Below, one piece after another: positions 9,901 through 21,167 of a stretch of 64,000 nucleotides of DNA. The notes beneath the pieces are model-generated. The model searched no databases, had not been told where the DNA came from, and saw only the letters and a list, made by a program, of their open reading frames with translations. This DNA is from Talaromyces rugulosus (Eukaryota; Ascomycota; Eurotiomycetes; Eurotiales; Trichocomaceae): the NCBI RefSeq assembly GCF_013368755.1, contig NC_049562.1, positions 5,270,001 to 5,334,000 on the forward strand, written 5' to 3'. Numbering within the stretch: position 1 is the stretch's first letter; each line of letters starts with the position of its first letter. A program made the translations under genes and the position numbers.

Positions 9901-12451
9901 GCCTGAGAGATTCTCTTTTAATGGACTTGCACCTGCATTTGCCCAACTGAAGCCGTTGGGTCTGGACAACTGCCCTGACATGTCTTTCGTCCATCCGGTC
10001 ATTAGCCTCTTGGATCGCTCGAGGGGAATACCTGATGACTTGAGCCTCGAGCCTCGCGATTGTCTATCGCTTTGGAAGGCGATGAAACAGCATCAGACAC
10101 CGGAGTTCCCTGTTTCCGAGTCCCTTGCTCCTCCGAAGTCTTCTACTATCCGCAAAGTCGACGTTATAGAGTGGCAGCAAAAGCTAAAGGAGGTTTTGAA
10201 AATCTGGATGGATGATCAGAAGTCTCCTTTTGTTGAGTTACTGGAGGAGCTGGAAAAGCCCAACGAGAAGGCGAAACGCACACCAATGCAGGTTTCCATG
10301 CATGGAGAAGAAAATTTGGTCGAGCCATATGAAGTTGATGAAGACAATCTGCTTAATACCACGCTGCCTCTGCTCTGTTCGCTGCACGACCAAGGTGCAC
10401 TCCCCGCGATACTGTTTAATTACGACCGCGGAGCGTGTGAGAAAATCGCGGTGTGTCTTTTGAAGCAGCTAGAAGAAGCAGAGGCGGCTTGGAAATCAAG
10501 CTCCAAAGCGTGGAAGGCGAAGATAGAGGGCTGGGAAGAGTGGAAGAAATCCAAAGAGAAACGATTCAAGAAAGAATCAAAAGCCACTAAGCGAGGTGCT
10601 CCTAAAGATGGAATGACCAAAGACGAGCAAATTCGTGACGCCGCATCGTCGGAGACAAGTGTCTATGAATCTTTCGACCCTGAAGTTCTTGCGGATAGGT
10701 TTCATTTTGCGAATTTTAAGAAACTTACCCATGACGAGTTTCGGGAATACGCTGAAGAGCTGACAGATCGGGGGGTTCCTCAAAAATTTATTGATGCTTT
10801 GAAGCGGGGAATCGGGATTCACCATGCTGGTACCAACAGAAAGTACCGCCAGGTGTGTGAGATTCTGTTCAGAAAAGGCTACTTGAGTGTTGTCGTCGCC
10901 ACTGGAACTCTCGCTCTTGGTATCAACATGCCATGCAAAACCGTCGTGTTCTCGGGTGATTCTATCTACTTGACTGCTCTGAGCTTCCGCCAGGCCGCCG
11001 GTAGAGCTGGGCGGCGTGGTTTTGACGTTTTGGGGAACGTGGTTTTTCAAGGAGTCCCTCGTGGAAAGTTGTGTCGGTTGCTGAGCTCCCGACTGCCAGA
11101 TCTGAATGGGCACTTCCCCATTACGACAAGCTTAGTACTGAGGCTTATGATACTGCTTTCCAATTCCGGCCAGAGTGCATACGCAAAGAATGCCGTCAAA
11201 TCATTGCTTTCATCATCCAGAATATGTCTCGGCGGAGAAGAGGCAAGACACACCATCCTTCATCATCTACGGTTCTCTATTGAATATCTGCGTCGCAATA
11301 ACCTCTTAGATGCAAAGGGAACCCCATTGGATCTTGCCGGTGCCGTTGCTCGTCTTCATTATACGGAAAACTCGAGTTTTGCATTCCATGCGTTGTTTAG
11401 CAACGGATATTTCCACTCGCTTTGCAAGGGCATAAAAGATGAACCAGACGATACTCTTGTTGAGATGATGTTGGTTATGTCTCACCTTTTTGGACGTTTC
11501 CCTCTTGCTCAGTCCGTGCTCGAAGCCCACAAGAGCGCCTACAAGAAATCATCCTCTCTCGTTGTGTTACCTCCCTTGCCTGGTCATGCTCGGGGGATAC
11601 TTCAGGAACATAATAGAAAAACGCTTCAGATCTACGCCGGGTACGTGTCGACATTTGTTGACCAGCACGTGAAAACAGAAGACTCTGTGCTTCCGCTCAG
11701 TCACTTGAAATGCGGTGGAAATCAGTCCGCGCAAGAGGTGAGCCCTGGCTTGCCTATGAATTCTCCTGTACGAGTAAACTCTGCATTTGTTGCCCTCTCT
11801 GGCCATCACGACGGCCAATGGAAAAGCATATCTGAGCTATGCGACATGGTGCGCAGTGGAGTTTGGTTAGAAAAGGCCGTGGTTCCCTACGTCGGTGATT
11901 TCCAGGAGCAGAATGGCACTTTTCTCAACGCGTATTTGTACGACTTTTACCGCCATGGAAATCAGAAAGAATTGATTGATGCAAACAGAGTCAGAAGGTC
12001 GGATCTTTGGTTTCATCTCCATGATTTTTCGATAATTCTGTCAGCAATTGTCAAGAGTATTGAGGACCTTTTGGGGGCTTCCTCAGAGGGTGTTGACATG
12101 GATTTTGCGCAAGGTGGAGAAGAGACTTATCAACAGGCTGTTGAAGATGCTGCGTTGGTGACTGAAGACCAAGAAATTACAACTCAGAAAGTTCCAGAAA
12201 CGCCAAAAGGAGGTGGCTTGCCCGCTACCGCGAAGAAGCCAAAATCCAAGATAGTCGACAGCTGGGAGGACGATACTAGCGATGATAGCCAGGACGGAAA
12301 CAAAGAGGAAGAAGTTGGAGCGGATGACAACAGCGAGGGAGGTGGTCTTGACTCTGAGAAACACCGGGATGAGTCTTTAGTTAATGTTCTCCGGGCTTTC
12401 ACGATGCTCGCGAGCAGGTTTGATGAAAAGTTCAAGGCCATTTATGCGTAG
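7000..12451 (+). CDS. DDX60-like Ski2-family DEVH-box RNA helicase
   Basis: Four exons (7000-7022, 7075-7639, 7686-9340, 9394-12451) encode 1766 aa. The N-terminus (FIIDGDSILLDV) resembles the PIN-like region of metazoan DDX60. The helicase core shows motif I APTSAGKT (~736-744), Ia APTKPLVNQ, II DEVH (~845-848), III SATVGN, IV-V VVATGTLALGINMP and VI QAAGRAGRRG (~1281-1290). This is the Ski2/DDX60 pattern, so 3'-5' unwinding of RNA driven by ATP is expected. A Lys/Trp/Glu-rich insert (WKSSSKAWKAKIEGWEEWKK region) lies between the two RecA lobes. The C-terminal 60 residues contain an acidic Asp/Glu/Ser stretch. The second exon junction falls inside the helicase core just after motif I. Human DDX60 is linked to antiviral RNA sensing and ribosome-associated decay; the fungal role is not established here. 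Confidence 0.93.
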
Positions 12452-12771
12452 ATGGCCATTTCGGGAAAACTAGAATGTAGTCAACCGTTAGTAGTTTGCA
12501 TAATCAGGAATATTAAATATCGGTTTTGTTGTACAGGACCAAATTAGGGCAAGATCGTACAGGCCCACCCAGAGTGGGGCCAACTTAAAAGGACCCTTTT
12601 GTGTCGATCCGCGTTTGCTCTGGCTTTATTCCAGACTTTATTCTTACCGCGAATTTTCATCAACGACGACTTTGCTTGTCAGTGGGTCAAGTGTTGCAGA
12701 TATAATCCTGCTGAAGCTTCAACTGCTTCGTATATCTCTGATCTAGCGGTTCCTGCATCGCTCAGATTGCC
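12452..12771. other. Intergenic
   Basis: Short spacer holding the helicase 3' flank and the promoter and leader of the next gene on the same strand. Nothing else seen. Confidence 0.5.
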
Positions 12772-13893
12772 ATGGCTAGCGAAACCGTCCAAGACGTGGA
12801 GGATATTGTCCTCCCAGCAGATCTGGAAGAAAGAGCCAATGCTCAATTCGATGACATGGTCAGCAAAGGACGCATTTTCTACGACCAGCAGACCGAGCCA
12901 GGCGAGGTGTTTGTGGACGATGGGTTTTTGGTGAGTGTTTGAACCTGCTTCACCGCTACTCTGCCCGAGCAAATGTCCCCCGGGGAGTTTCATGTCTGTC
13001 AATATTAACCAGCACAGTTTGAATTTCGCATCGTGCCTATTCTAAAAGGAAAGCCGATTCTGGCACCAGATGATCCAGGGCGCAGCCACTCGCCCACCCC
13101 GGCCACTACGCCTCGGGCATCCACGCCCGTCACATCATCCAAACCATCACTCTCCAGCCCAGCAACCTTGAGTAGCACAGGTCCGACAACAGTATCTCAC
13201 AAGGGCCCCTTTGTCAACCCCAAGCCAGATGAAATCGTCCTCGACAACGTTGGGCCGAAACACCGGCTGATGCTGAACAAGTTCTGTCTGTATCGGCCCA
13301 TGCTTGTTCTCCCCACGAAAGAGTTTGCTCTACAGTCTGATGACTTGGACTCGCACGACATTGCAGCCACGTGGGCCCTTGTGAATGCGTACCAAACCTT
13401 TGAGCCGCTGATTATCTACAACCGTGGCGTCAACGGGGGCTCCTCGCAAGGCCATAAACATCTGCAGCTATTTCCCGTGCCGCCTCTAGAGCCGTATTTC
13501 GGAAAGGCAGATTCGATATGGCCGGCAAAGGCTACATCTTCAACCGAGGTGGCAGACCGAATTCCCGGTGTCCCGTTCAAACATTTTGTCTTGCGGATAC
13601 GGCCGGGAACCAAGGCGCGAGAAGTGATTGACATGCACCAGCGGCTCTTGGAGTTGACGCGCAAGGCACATGTTGAAGCCGGTGGTAGTGCGGATGGGGA
13701 TTATAATGTGACCATGACCAAGGAATGGATTGCATTGATCCCGCGCACTACGGTCGGGCCGGCCGATGGGCCGTTTGGTACGAGTACTGTTGGGATGTTG
13801 GGTATGCCTGGTATCAGAGATGAGGTCGATAGGCAGAAATGGAAAGAGCTGGGGAATGCAAAGTACTTAGCCAGACTAGGGATTCCGATTTAG
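12772..13893 (+). CDS. Diadenosine tetraphosphate phosphorylase / ATP adenylyltransferase (APA1/APA2 type)
   Basis: Two exons, 12772-12930 and 13018-13893, give 344 aa. This enzyme cleaves Ap4A with phosphate to ADP + ATP and runs ADP-sulfurylase-type exchange, controlling dinucleoside polyphosphates in the cytosol. The HIT-like catalytic site is clear: NRGVNGGSSQGHKHLQLFP around residues 186-204, with the H-x-H-x-Q pattern. Other family blocks are GPKHRLMLNKFCLYRPMLVLPT (N-terminal domain) and the late MTKEWIALIPR segment. Splicing joins DDGFL to FEFRIVPILKGKP in phase 0. Residues ~75-115 are an unusually Ser/Thr/Pro-rich insert (SPTPATTPRASTPVTSSKP) compared with yeast Apa1/Apa2 and are probably a disordered loop. 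Confidence 0.93.
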
Positions 13894-14054
13894 ATTAGAG
13901 ATCGTGCTTGGGTATTACTTGATAGAGCGGGACGGCATGGGCATATCTATAGATAATAAGGGAAAATTTAGACTTTGTGATTAATATGATAACACACAAA
14001 TAATCATGGACGGTACGAAGCGTGATGCAATTAATTTGATATATAAGAGATAAT

Positions 14055-15054
14055 TTATTTGCCGAGGTTCTGTGGAGGAGTTGTGGCAGGTCCTTCAGGG
14101 GTAACATAGGCCTAGACGAGTATAAGTGACTGGCATATATATAAAAGCAAAAAATCAATAAACATACCCTGGTCATTCCTCCATCAACGACAAAGTCTGT
14201 GCCGTTGACAAAGCTGGCCTCGTCACTGGCCAAGAACACCACTGCATTTGCCTGCTCGATAGCTTCGCCGAATCTACCAGTAGGGAAGTGGACTTCGCGG
14301 CGGTGGCGCTTGGGTTGGTCGTCACCGAGCCAGTCTTGGAGAAGAGGGGTGCTGTAAGTTTTGTTAGTGTTTTGTTTCTGTCGTTGCCAACGATGAACCT
14401 ACTTCAACGGAGCCGGGCAGAGTGAGTTGAATCGGAAACCCTCGCGCGCATGCACAATTGCCAATTCCCGGGTCATAGCCAATACAGCACCCTTGCTGGC
14501 AGTGTATGCAAGCTGGGGGGTAGCACTTCCAACGAGAGCAACGACACTAGCGGTATTGATGATGCTTCCCTTTGTCTTCTTGTGTCGTCGCAAACTCAGA
14601 ACGGCATGCTTCGATCCGAACCACACACCCTTGACGTTGATATTGTGAGTCAGGTCCCAGATCTTCTCGGGAGTATCGACGGCATCGGCATCGTCGGCAT
14701 GCATGATTCCGGCGTTGTTGAAGATCACGTCGGTTCCACCCCAGCCATCCTGGGACTCAATCATGGCCTTGACGTCGTCTTCTTTGGAGACGTCACATTT
14801 GATCGTCTCCACACGGTACGCGTTGGGTGCGACTTCTTTCACCTTTGCCAATGCCTTGGCGAGAGCCGGCTCGGAGATGTCTGCCATGAGGACAGAGGCG
14901 CCTTCTCGGGCGAAGAGAATGGTCGTTTCGAGGCCGATGCCACTAGCCCCTGGTTAGCCAGTTGTGGGATATAATGAAACGGGCTGTATTACCCTGCAGC
15001 ACCCGTCACGATGGCATTCTTGCCCTGTAGTCTTCCTCTGGGAGCTGTCGCCAT
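14055..15054 (-). CDS. Short-chain dehydrogenase/reductase (SDR)
   Basis: Four exons (14993-15054, 14403-14942, 14168-14351, 14055-14111) encode 280 aa. Classical SDR features are the cofactor motif TGAAGGIG spanning the first splice junction, D at the end of beta-2 (LMADISEP, suggesting NAD preference), NNAG, and the catalytic Ser of NTASVV followed by YTASK. The late block is DEASFVNGTDFVVDGGM. It is a soluble oxidoreductase acting on an unidentified alcohol or carbonyl. The first intron has the branch site CTAAC followed closely by CCAG. Using that AG gives a stop, so the acceptor is the TAG 7 nt further on, which also restores the glycine motif. The third junction adds the C-terminal AYVTPEGPATTPPQNLGK; reading through that intron instead would give an aberrant tail. 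Confidence 0.92.
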
Positions 15055-15669
15055 GTTTGTCTTGTAGCTAGCTATCCGGGGGTGATTAGCGATGTCGGAG
15101 GGAACTGATTGCAGCTGATAAGAGCAGCCCAGATGGGATCGCCTTACAAATTTTGGAGGAAAAGGAGGATCTCAATTGAGAGAGTATCTCGGTTCACAGC
15201 AGGTATAATTATTTTCAAGAACACAAAGTGCAGAGACGCAAGAGTGGTGGTGGGCTGGCGGGGCACGAGCACGAGGCAGGAGCAAGCAAACAGTGGAGCC
15301 GGGCCGATTCTGTTATCTAATCCTACGAATGCCCGGATTCCACGTCGCACAACATTCCTTTTGCATAAGTTATTATTGTTTCCGTTCAAAGATCGTCTGC
15401 TCTGCTTCGACGGTGCTCGTCTGACTAGCTCTATCGCGACCCCTGCTGCCCTGCTTGCGGCTTTTCTGTTTGGGGACAAGCTGCGTCGTCCTATCTCGGC
15501 TTCCCGATAAGCTGAGCTGACTGACAAGACCTGAGAGGGGTTGCCGTTATCACACTAAGGAACTTGGGGCCAGGCTCGGTTTCTGGATTCACCTCGAGTT
15601 TGCGAATTGTCAAATCTGTGAATCTGCTGCATCTGCTGGTTGACTGCCCCAAAAGCTCACGCGACCGCA
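15055..15669. other. Divergent promoter region (SDR / GS-like gene)
   Basis: Between two divergently transcribed genes. Mixed composition, no repeats or gene-like frames that I can support. Confidence 0.45.
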
Positions 15670-17360
15670 ATGTCCGAGGCTATCGAGATTATCGTCACAC
15701 GCGACAACGTCGCCGACGTCCTCAAGCACGACACCAAAGTCAAGCTCGCCGGAGTTGACGCAGACGGCATCTTGCGCGGCAAGCTCGTGTCGAAGAAGAA
15801 ATTCCTCTCGATCGCGACTGATGGCTTCGGCTTCTGCTCTGTGATTTTCGGCTGGGATATGCACGATCGTACCTACTTCAAAGAGCTTGCGATCAGCAAC
15901 AAGGAAAATGGATACCGGGATTTACTTGCCATACCTGATCTCGGAAGCTTCAGGCGCATTCCCTGGGAGGATAACGTCCCGTTCTTCCTAGTCAGCTTCT
16001 ACGACCCGGAGACGCGACAGCCCATCTCTCCCTGCCCCCGCGGACTGCTTAAATCGGCGGTCGATAAGGTCGAGAATGAGGGATACCAAGCCATGGCTGG
16101 CGGTGAGTTTGTTCTTTTGCAATTGACACGGCGATTTCCCCTCTAACTATTGTAGCCGAGTTTGAATTCTACCAGTTCCGGGCCCCGCAAACCGATTCCA
16201 GCGAGCGAAACTCATCGGGCACGGCGTCGTTTCTCAAAAACAATCCTGTCGAATCGCTGCCTCCGTTGACGGAAGGAATGTTTGGATATAGTATTACGCG
16301 GCCCGTACACAACCAAGACTACTACTACGGTATCTTCGACGCTTGCGAAAAGTTCCGATGCGATATCGAGGGATGGCACACAGAAAGTGGACCGGGTGTA
16401 TTCGAGGCTGTGGGTGCTTGAAATTCCGTCGTTGGGGGAGACATTGACCTGACCGATCTTTCAAGGCTTTACAGTTTGGCGAGATCAAGGAGACGGCAGA
16501 CCGAGCCGGCCTATTCAAGTGGGTGTTCTAGACTTGCGAATTGTGGAAGATCTCAGATTGACTCAAGATATAAATAGATACGTTGTCAAGTCGCTTGGGA
16601 GCAAGCATGGCATCACACCAGCCTTTATGGCCAAGCCGCGTGAAGGACTACCAGGAAACAGTGGGCATATGCATGTGTCGATTGTGTCTAAAGAGGGCAA
16701 AAACCTCTTCGTCCGAGATGCGCCGGATCCATCCCCGCCTTACCCGGAAGTCAAGTATCTGTCAGATATGGGGCGGCATTTCTTGGCCGGTCTTCTGGAA
16801 GGTCTCCCTGATATTATGCCCCTGTTTGCGCCTACGATCAACTCTTATAAACGACTAGTTGAGAACTTCTGGGCCCCTGTTACAGTATCGTGGGGTCTAG
16901 AACATAGAGCCGCGTCGATTCGACTAATCGCGCCTCCGACAGCCAGCGACAAGGCGACACGATTTGAGGTCCGGGTGCCCGGAGCAGATACGAACCCGCA
17001 TTACGTGCTGGCTGCTATTCTGGCGACTGGATGGCGGGGCGTTGAGAAGAAGCTCGAAATCCCGGTTCCTCCCCTAGGCAAGGGCGAGGATACGGGAGGA
17101 GCCGGCGATAAGGGGGCGCGACTGGCCAAGTCGCTGCAGGAAGCGAACGACATCTTCAAGCGGCCAGAGAGCATTGCGCGTGAAGTTTTTGGCGACCAGT
17201 TTGTCGATCACTACAGCGGCACGCGGGAGCATGAGGTTCTTCTATGGCAGGAAGCTGTGACGGATTGGTAAGTTTTTTTTTTCCCTCTTCTTCTGAAAAC
17301 TTTGGATAAAGCTTGCTAACTTGATGCAGGGAGGTGAGACGGTATATCGAGACGGTGTAA
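15670..17360 (+). CDS. Glutamine-synthetase-like enzyme (GS-I fold, fungal)
   Basis: Five exons (15670-16102, 16156-16409, 16466-16518, 16578-17267, 17330-17360), 486 aa. The N-terminal beta-grasp domain (VKLAGVDADGILRGK) is followed by the GS catalytic barrel. This shows EFEFYQFR, GWHTESGPGVFEAAL (metal/substrate glutamates and the HxxxxPG-type block), GHMHVS (H-x-H), and RAASIRL...RFEVRVPGADTNPHYVLAAI (Arg and Glu of the active site). Enzymes of this group join ammonia or an amine to the gamma-carboxyl of glutamate using ATP. Because it differs from canonical eukaryotic GS-II, gamma-glutamyl-amine ligation rather than bulk glutamine synthesis is plausible. It is not a FluG fusion, as no amidohydrolase domain precedes it. 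A 53-nt microexon-like exon 3 and the LFK/YVVKSLG junction are supported by phase and family alignment. Confidence 0.9.
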
Positions 17361-18110
17361 TGTCTGTATCATTGTATATCCCTGCGCAACAATACATACT
17401 ATTCGTACTATTCATAGTATTCTTCACATGCTCTGTTATCAATTGGCGTCTCTGATTGGCCCACTCGAATATTTAGTGCCCGTTGCTCAGTATTTAAGCA
17501 TGTGAAAGGCTGGAAAGCACATCATGCATGATACTATCAATACATCATATGCTAATACTACTTACTACTAATAATACTAATAAAACAAACAATTCACATG
17601 CCATCTGCAGAGATAACGCGCCGGACTCGCCCGACCGCGCCGGAGATAGCCGGGGGGGGGGGAAATCACATGACTTTCCCGCGGGTGGGGGGAATGATGT
17701 CAACGAGAGCCAGTTTGCCGCGGCTATTCTTTTCAGGACTGTGTACTTTGGTTTTTGTTTGATTAATATCTGTTTTGGGGATCAAATAATGGGCTTAACG
17801 AGTGATATGTGTGCAATTGATGTGTTGGTGCCATGAACAAGAAAAAGACAGAGCGTATTCATATTCATATCATGGATATCGGTAGTGTGTATCAAAGTAA
17901 AGAAAGAAAGCAACGCGGGGAACGGAGGCAAGAGCTTGTCGGCCGAGAGGAGCTTGATTGGCCACGGCTGTCGGGCCAGAGCAAAGAAGCCCATGGACCG
18001 CGGCTATGCTGACGTAGCTGTATATATCCCGTGTGAACTGCCCTCGCCAACACCTTGCATCCATTCTTGTCTGTCTATATTGATACACACACAGACTCCG
18101 AAAGAAAACA
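17361..18110. other. Intergenic, malate synthase promoter
   Basis: Contains a run of about 12 G at roughly 17651-17662 and a GC-rich patch (CGCCGGACTCGCCC). A TATATATCCC element at about 18020 is a likely TATA box for malate synthase. GCGGGG/CCCCAC-like strings suitable for CreA are present at 17917 and near the G run, compatible with the carbon repression known for glyoxylate genes, but no site is proven. Confidence 0.45.
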
Positions 18111-19895
18111 ATGGCGACCCTAGAATCAAAGCTCCAGGGCGTGTCCATCCTGGGCAACGTCAACAACGACCACCGCAAGATCCTCACCAAGGAGGCCGTG
18201 GCCTTTCTCGCTCTCCTGCACCGCAGCTTCAACGGCACGCGTAAAGCCCTGCTGGAGCGCAGAAAGACCCGCCAGGCAGAGATTGACCGTGGTCAACTGC
18301 TTGATTTCCTGCCAGAGACCAAGCACATTCGTGAGAACGATGCCTGGAAGGGTGCCCCCCCTGCTCCCGGTCTCGTCGACCGCCGTGTCGAGATCACCGG
18401 ACCAACGGATCGCAAAATGGTCGTGAATGCGCTAAACTCGGACGTGTTCACCTACATGGCCGACTTTGAAGGTGTGTTCTAATGAAAGTAAATAAGCTTG
18501 GTAAGCTATGCTAACCAAGTCTAACTAGACTCCTCTGCCCCGACATGGGAGAATATGATCAACGGCCAAGTCAACCTGTATGACGCCATCCGTCGCCAGG
18601 TCGACTTCAAACAAGGCAGCAAAGAGTACAAGCTGCGCAGCGACCGAACCCTGCCCACTCTGATCGCCCGTGCTCGCGGCTGGCACCTCGAGGAGAAGCA
18701 TTTCACCGTCGACGGCGAGCCCATCTCTGGCTCGCTGTTTGACTTTGGTCTGTACTTCTTCCACAATGCCCGCGAGCTGATCCAGCGCGGCACTGGCCCG
18801 TACTTTTACCTCCCCAAGATGGAGTCACACCTCGAGGCTCGCCTGTGGAACGATGCCTTCAACCTGGCCCAGGACTACATCGGTCTTCCCCGAGGCACCA
18901 TCCGTGCCACTGTTCTGATTGAGACCATCAACGCCGCCTTCGAAATGGACGAGATCATCTATGAGCTCCGTGACCACAGCTCTGGTCTCAACTGCGGCCG
19001 CTGGGACTATATCTTTTCCTTTATCAAGAAGTTCCGCCAGAACCCCAACTTTGTTCTTCCAGACCGTTCTGCCGTGACCATGACCGTCCCATTCATGGAC
19101 GCCTATGTCCGTCTTCTCATTAAGACTTGCCACCGTCGAGGTGTCCACGCCATGGTATTTCTATATATCTCTCTCTTTCTCACACGAGCAAGTTCTAACC
19201 TCAACAGGGCGGAATGGCAGCACAGATCCCGATCAAGGACGACCAAAAGGCCAACGACATTGCCATGGAGAATGTCCGCAAGGACAAGCTGCGCGAAGTG
19301 CGCGCCGGACACGACGGCACCTGGGTTGCCCACCCGGCGCTTGCCAGCATTGCGCTGGACGTTTTCAACAAGCACATGCCTACTCCGAACCAGCTGTTCA
19401 ACCGCCGCGAGGAAGTGCAAGTCACCGCCAACGACCTGCTAAATACCAATGTTCCCGGCTCCATCACCGAGGACGGAATCCGAAAGAACATCAACATCGG
19501 CCTAGGCTATATGGAGGGGTGGCTGCGCGGAGTCGGCTGCATCCCGATCAACTTCCTGATGGTTAGTCTCTATGACACAATATTTTTCTTTCCTTTCTTA
19601 CTAAAACAACAAATAGGAGGATGCCGCCACGGCAGAAGTGTCGCGAAGCCAGCTCTGGCAATGGGTGCGACACAACGTCGTCACAGCCGAGGGCAAACGC
19701 ATCGACAAGGCATACGCGCTGCGCCTGCTGCAAGAACAGACCGACTCGCTGTCGCAAAAGGCGCCCAAGGGAAACAAATTCCAGCTGGCTGCCCGGTATT
19801 TCGCCACGCAAGTCACTGGCGAGGATTACGCAGACTTTTTGACCTCGCTGCTGTATAATGAGATTTCGTCGCCGGGCAATGCTGCGAAATTGTAA
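18111..19895 (+). CDS. acuE: Malate synthase, glyoxysomal/peroxisomal
   Basis: Four exons (18111-18471, 18529-19154, 19208-19561, 19617-19895) give 539 aa, the usual fungal length. It condenses glyoxylate with acetyl-CoA to malate, the second glyoxylate-bypass step, needed on acetate and fatty acids. Family blocks are [16 protein letters not shown], the catalytic-Arg region [15 protein letters not shown] (~240-255), [13 protein letters not shown] (metal-binding acid) and [17 protein letters not shown] spanning the second splice junction. The C-terminus is AKL, a PTS1 peroxisomal signal. Every splice junction restores the family sequence without gaps. In A. nidulans the orthologue is acuE, controlled by FacB and CreA; the same control is likely here but is inferred. 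Confidence 0.96.
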
Positions 19896-21167
19896 AAAGT
19901 GCATTGCATCTGTTGTTTCTTTTTTGGGTTTAATGAAGGCATATCTATCTGTTCACGGAATTGTAAATGATTAGCTTGTTAATGAGTTGAATGAATCTAC
20001 CGATATTATATGAGCCCCACATGGATACATGTACACATTGATGTACACATTGATCAGTTGAATGAGACTGTTATATGTTATGAGAACCTCGATAGATCGG
20101 TGTATTGAAAAATAAAGATAACTACTAAAAAATTACACAACTCCAATTCTATTTACTGCCGGCTGTTACCTGATATACATGTTGCTTGTTGTATACAAAA
20201 GGCCCCACAAACATCGCGTGGGGCTTTTTCTATCAATTTGCTAATATACACCAATGCACAGATGGACCAGCTTTTTTATTCGCTATGCTGAGTGTAAGTC
20301 ATACAAAACATAGCAAAGTATTTTTATACGTGTAAAGCCCATTTTTAGCCTTTTTTTTACGGAGTATGGAGTTTTATGCTCAGTATGTCGTGCAGATGGA
20401 TGCATTAGCTGCGGCAGTTACGACTCAGTGCTCAATGCCGAGCGATGTGGAGCTATGGAGCTGCACAAAATACCAGTACGTATTCATTTTACGAAATTCC
20501 AGCTCTTTGTTGCAGCTATTCTCCGGGAAAATATGCCAAAAGTGTCGAGGTGCTGCAAATAATGGGTTAATTAATATTGTAGAGACCTGAAAACAATATA
20601 GGGTTTCGAGGCAAAAGCCCTAACTACCAGCAACGACATCCGCAAATGTTTTTCACCAACATGCAAGCAACCTTCAACGTCCAATAACATTGCACAACCA
20701 CCCCAACAAATGCATATCAGTTATCCAATAACATTTGAACAATAGCATAGTCGACGGCTTTACGCTTGCGCCGAGGGAGGACTATATCACAGCCCTCAAA
20801 AACTGCTGCCGCCGTTGGCGGGGGATTTCCGGTCCCCCAGAGCTAGTGGATCAGGAAATCCTTGCACCGGCTCCATACTCTGATCTGTGATTTGAAGAAA
20901 CATAGTTTCTAGTACCAGAATGGCAGAAACTACGTATGCCTTTGTGGTTCGACTTGTGGTTCGACATGACTTCTCCGCTTGAGAGCTGAGCTGTACCTTT
21001 CGAGCGGTTGAGCCCCTCCCCTCATTGCAGCGCCGTATTTCCGACCGTTTGCTCTTTTCCCTCTTTCTCAAACTTGTCCTCTCGCACAGCGGTTATTCAG
21101 AGAAGATACCCGTTCTTTGATTTTTCTGTTGTGTATTTAAAAAAAAAAAGTGTGTGGTTTTTTCAGA
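19896..21167. other. Intergenic, 1.3 kb
   Basis: AT-rich 3' flank of malate synthase, then the promoter of the MetE-like gene. It holds a direct repeat of TGTACACATTGA near 20030-20055, a terminator-like hairpin at 20196-20230 (listed separately), a doubled TTGTGGTTCGAC near 20942-20964, and an A-run with a pyrimidine stretch just before the next start. No gene found. Confidence 0.5.
20196..20230. other. Terminator-like GC hairpin with flanking A and T runs
   Basis: AAAAGGCCCCAC, a 9-nt loop, then GTGGGGCTTTTT: an almost perfect inverted repeat with an A tract 5' and a T tract 3'. It is shaped like a bacterial intrinsic terminator and lies 0.3 kb after the malate synthase stop. Its role in a fungus is unknown. 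Confidence 0.6.

Noticed and set aside
13895..14242. Longer C-terminus for the SDR by reading through its last intron
   Set aside because: GTATGT...TCTAG intron removal gives a short tail in phase, and the read-through is AT-rich and hydrophobic.
17640..17665. G-rich run considered as telomere-like or CRISPR-like repeat
   Set aside because: Single homopolymer in a promoter, not a repeat array.
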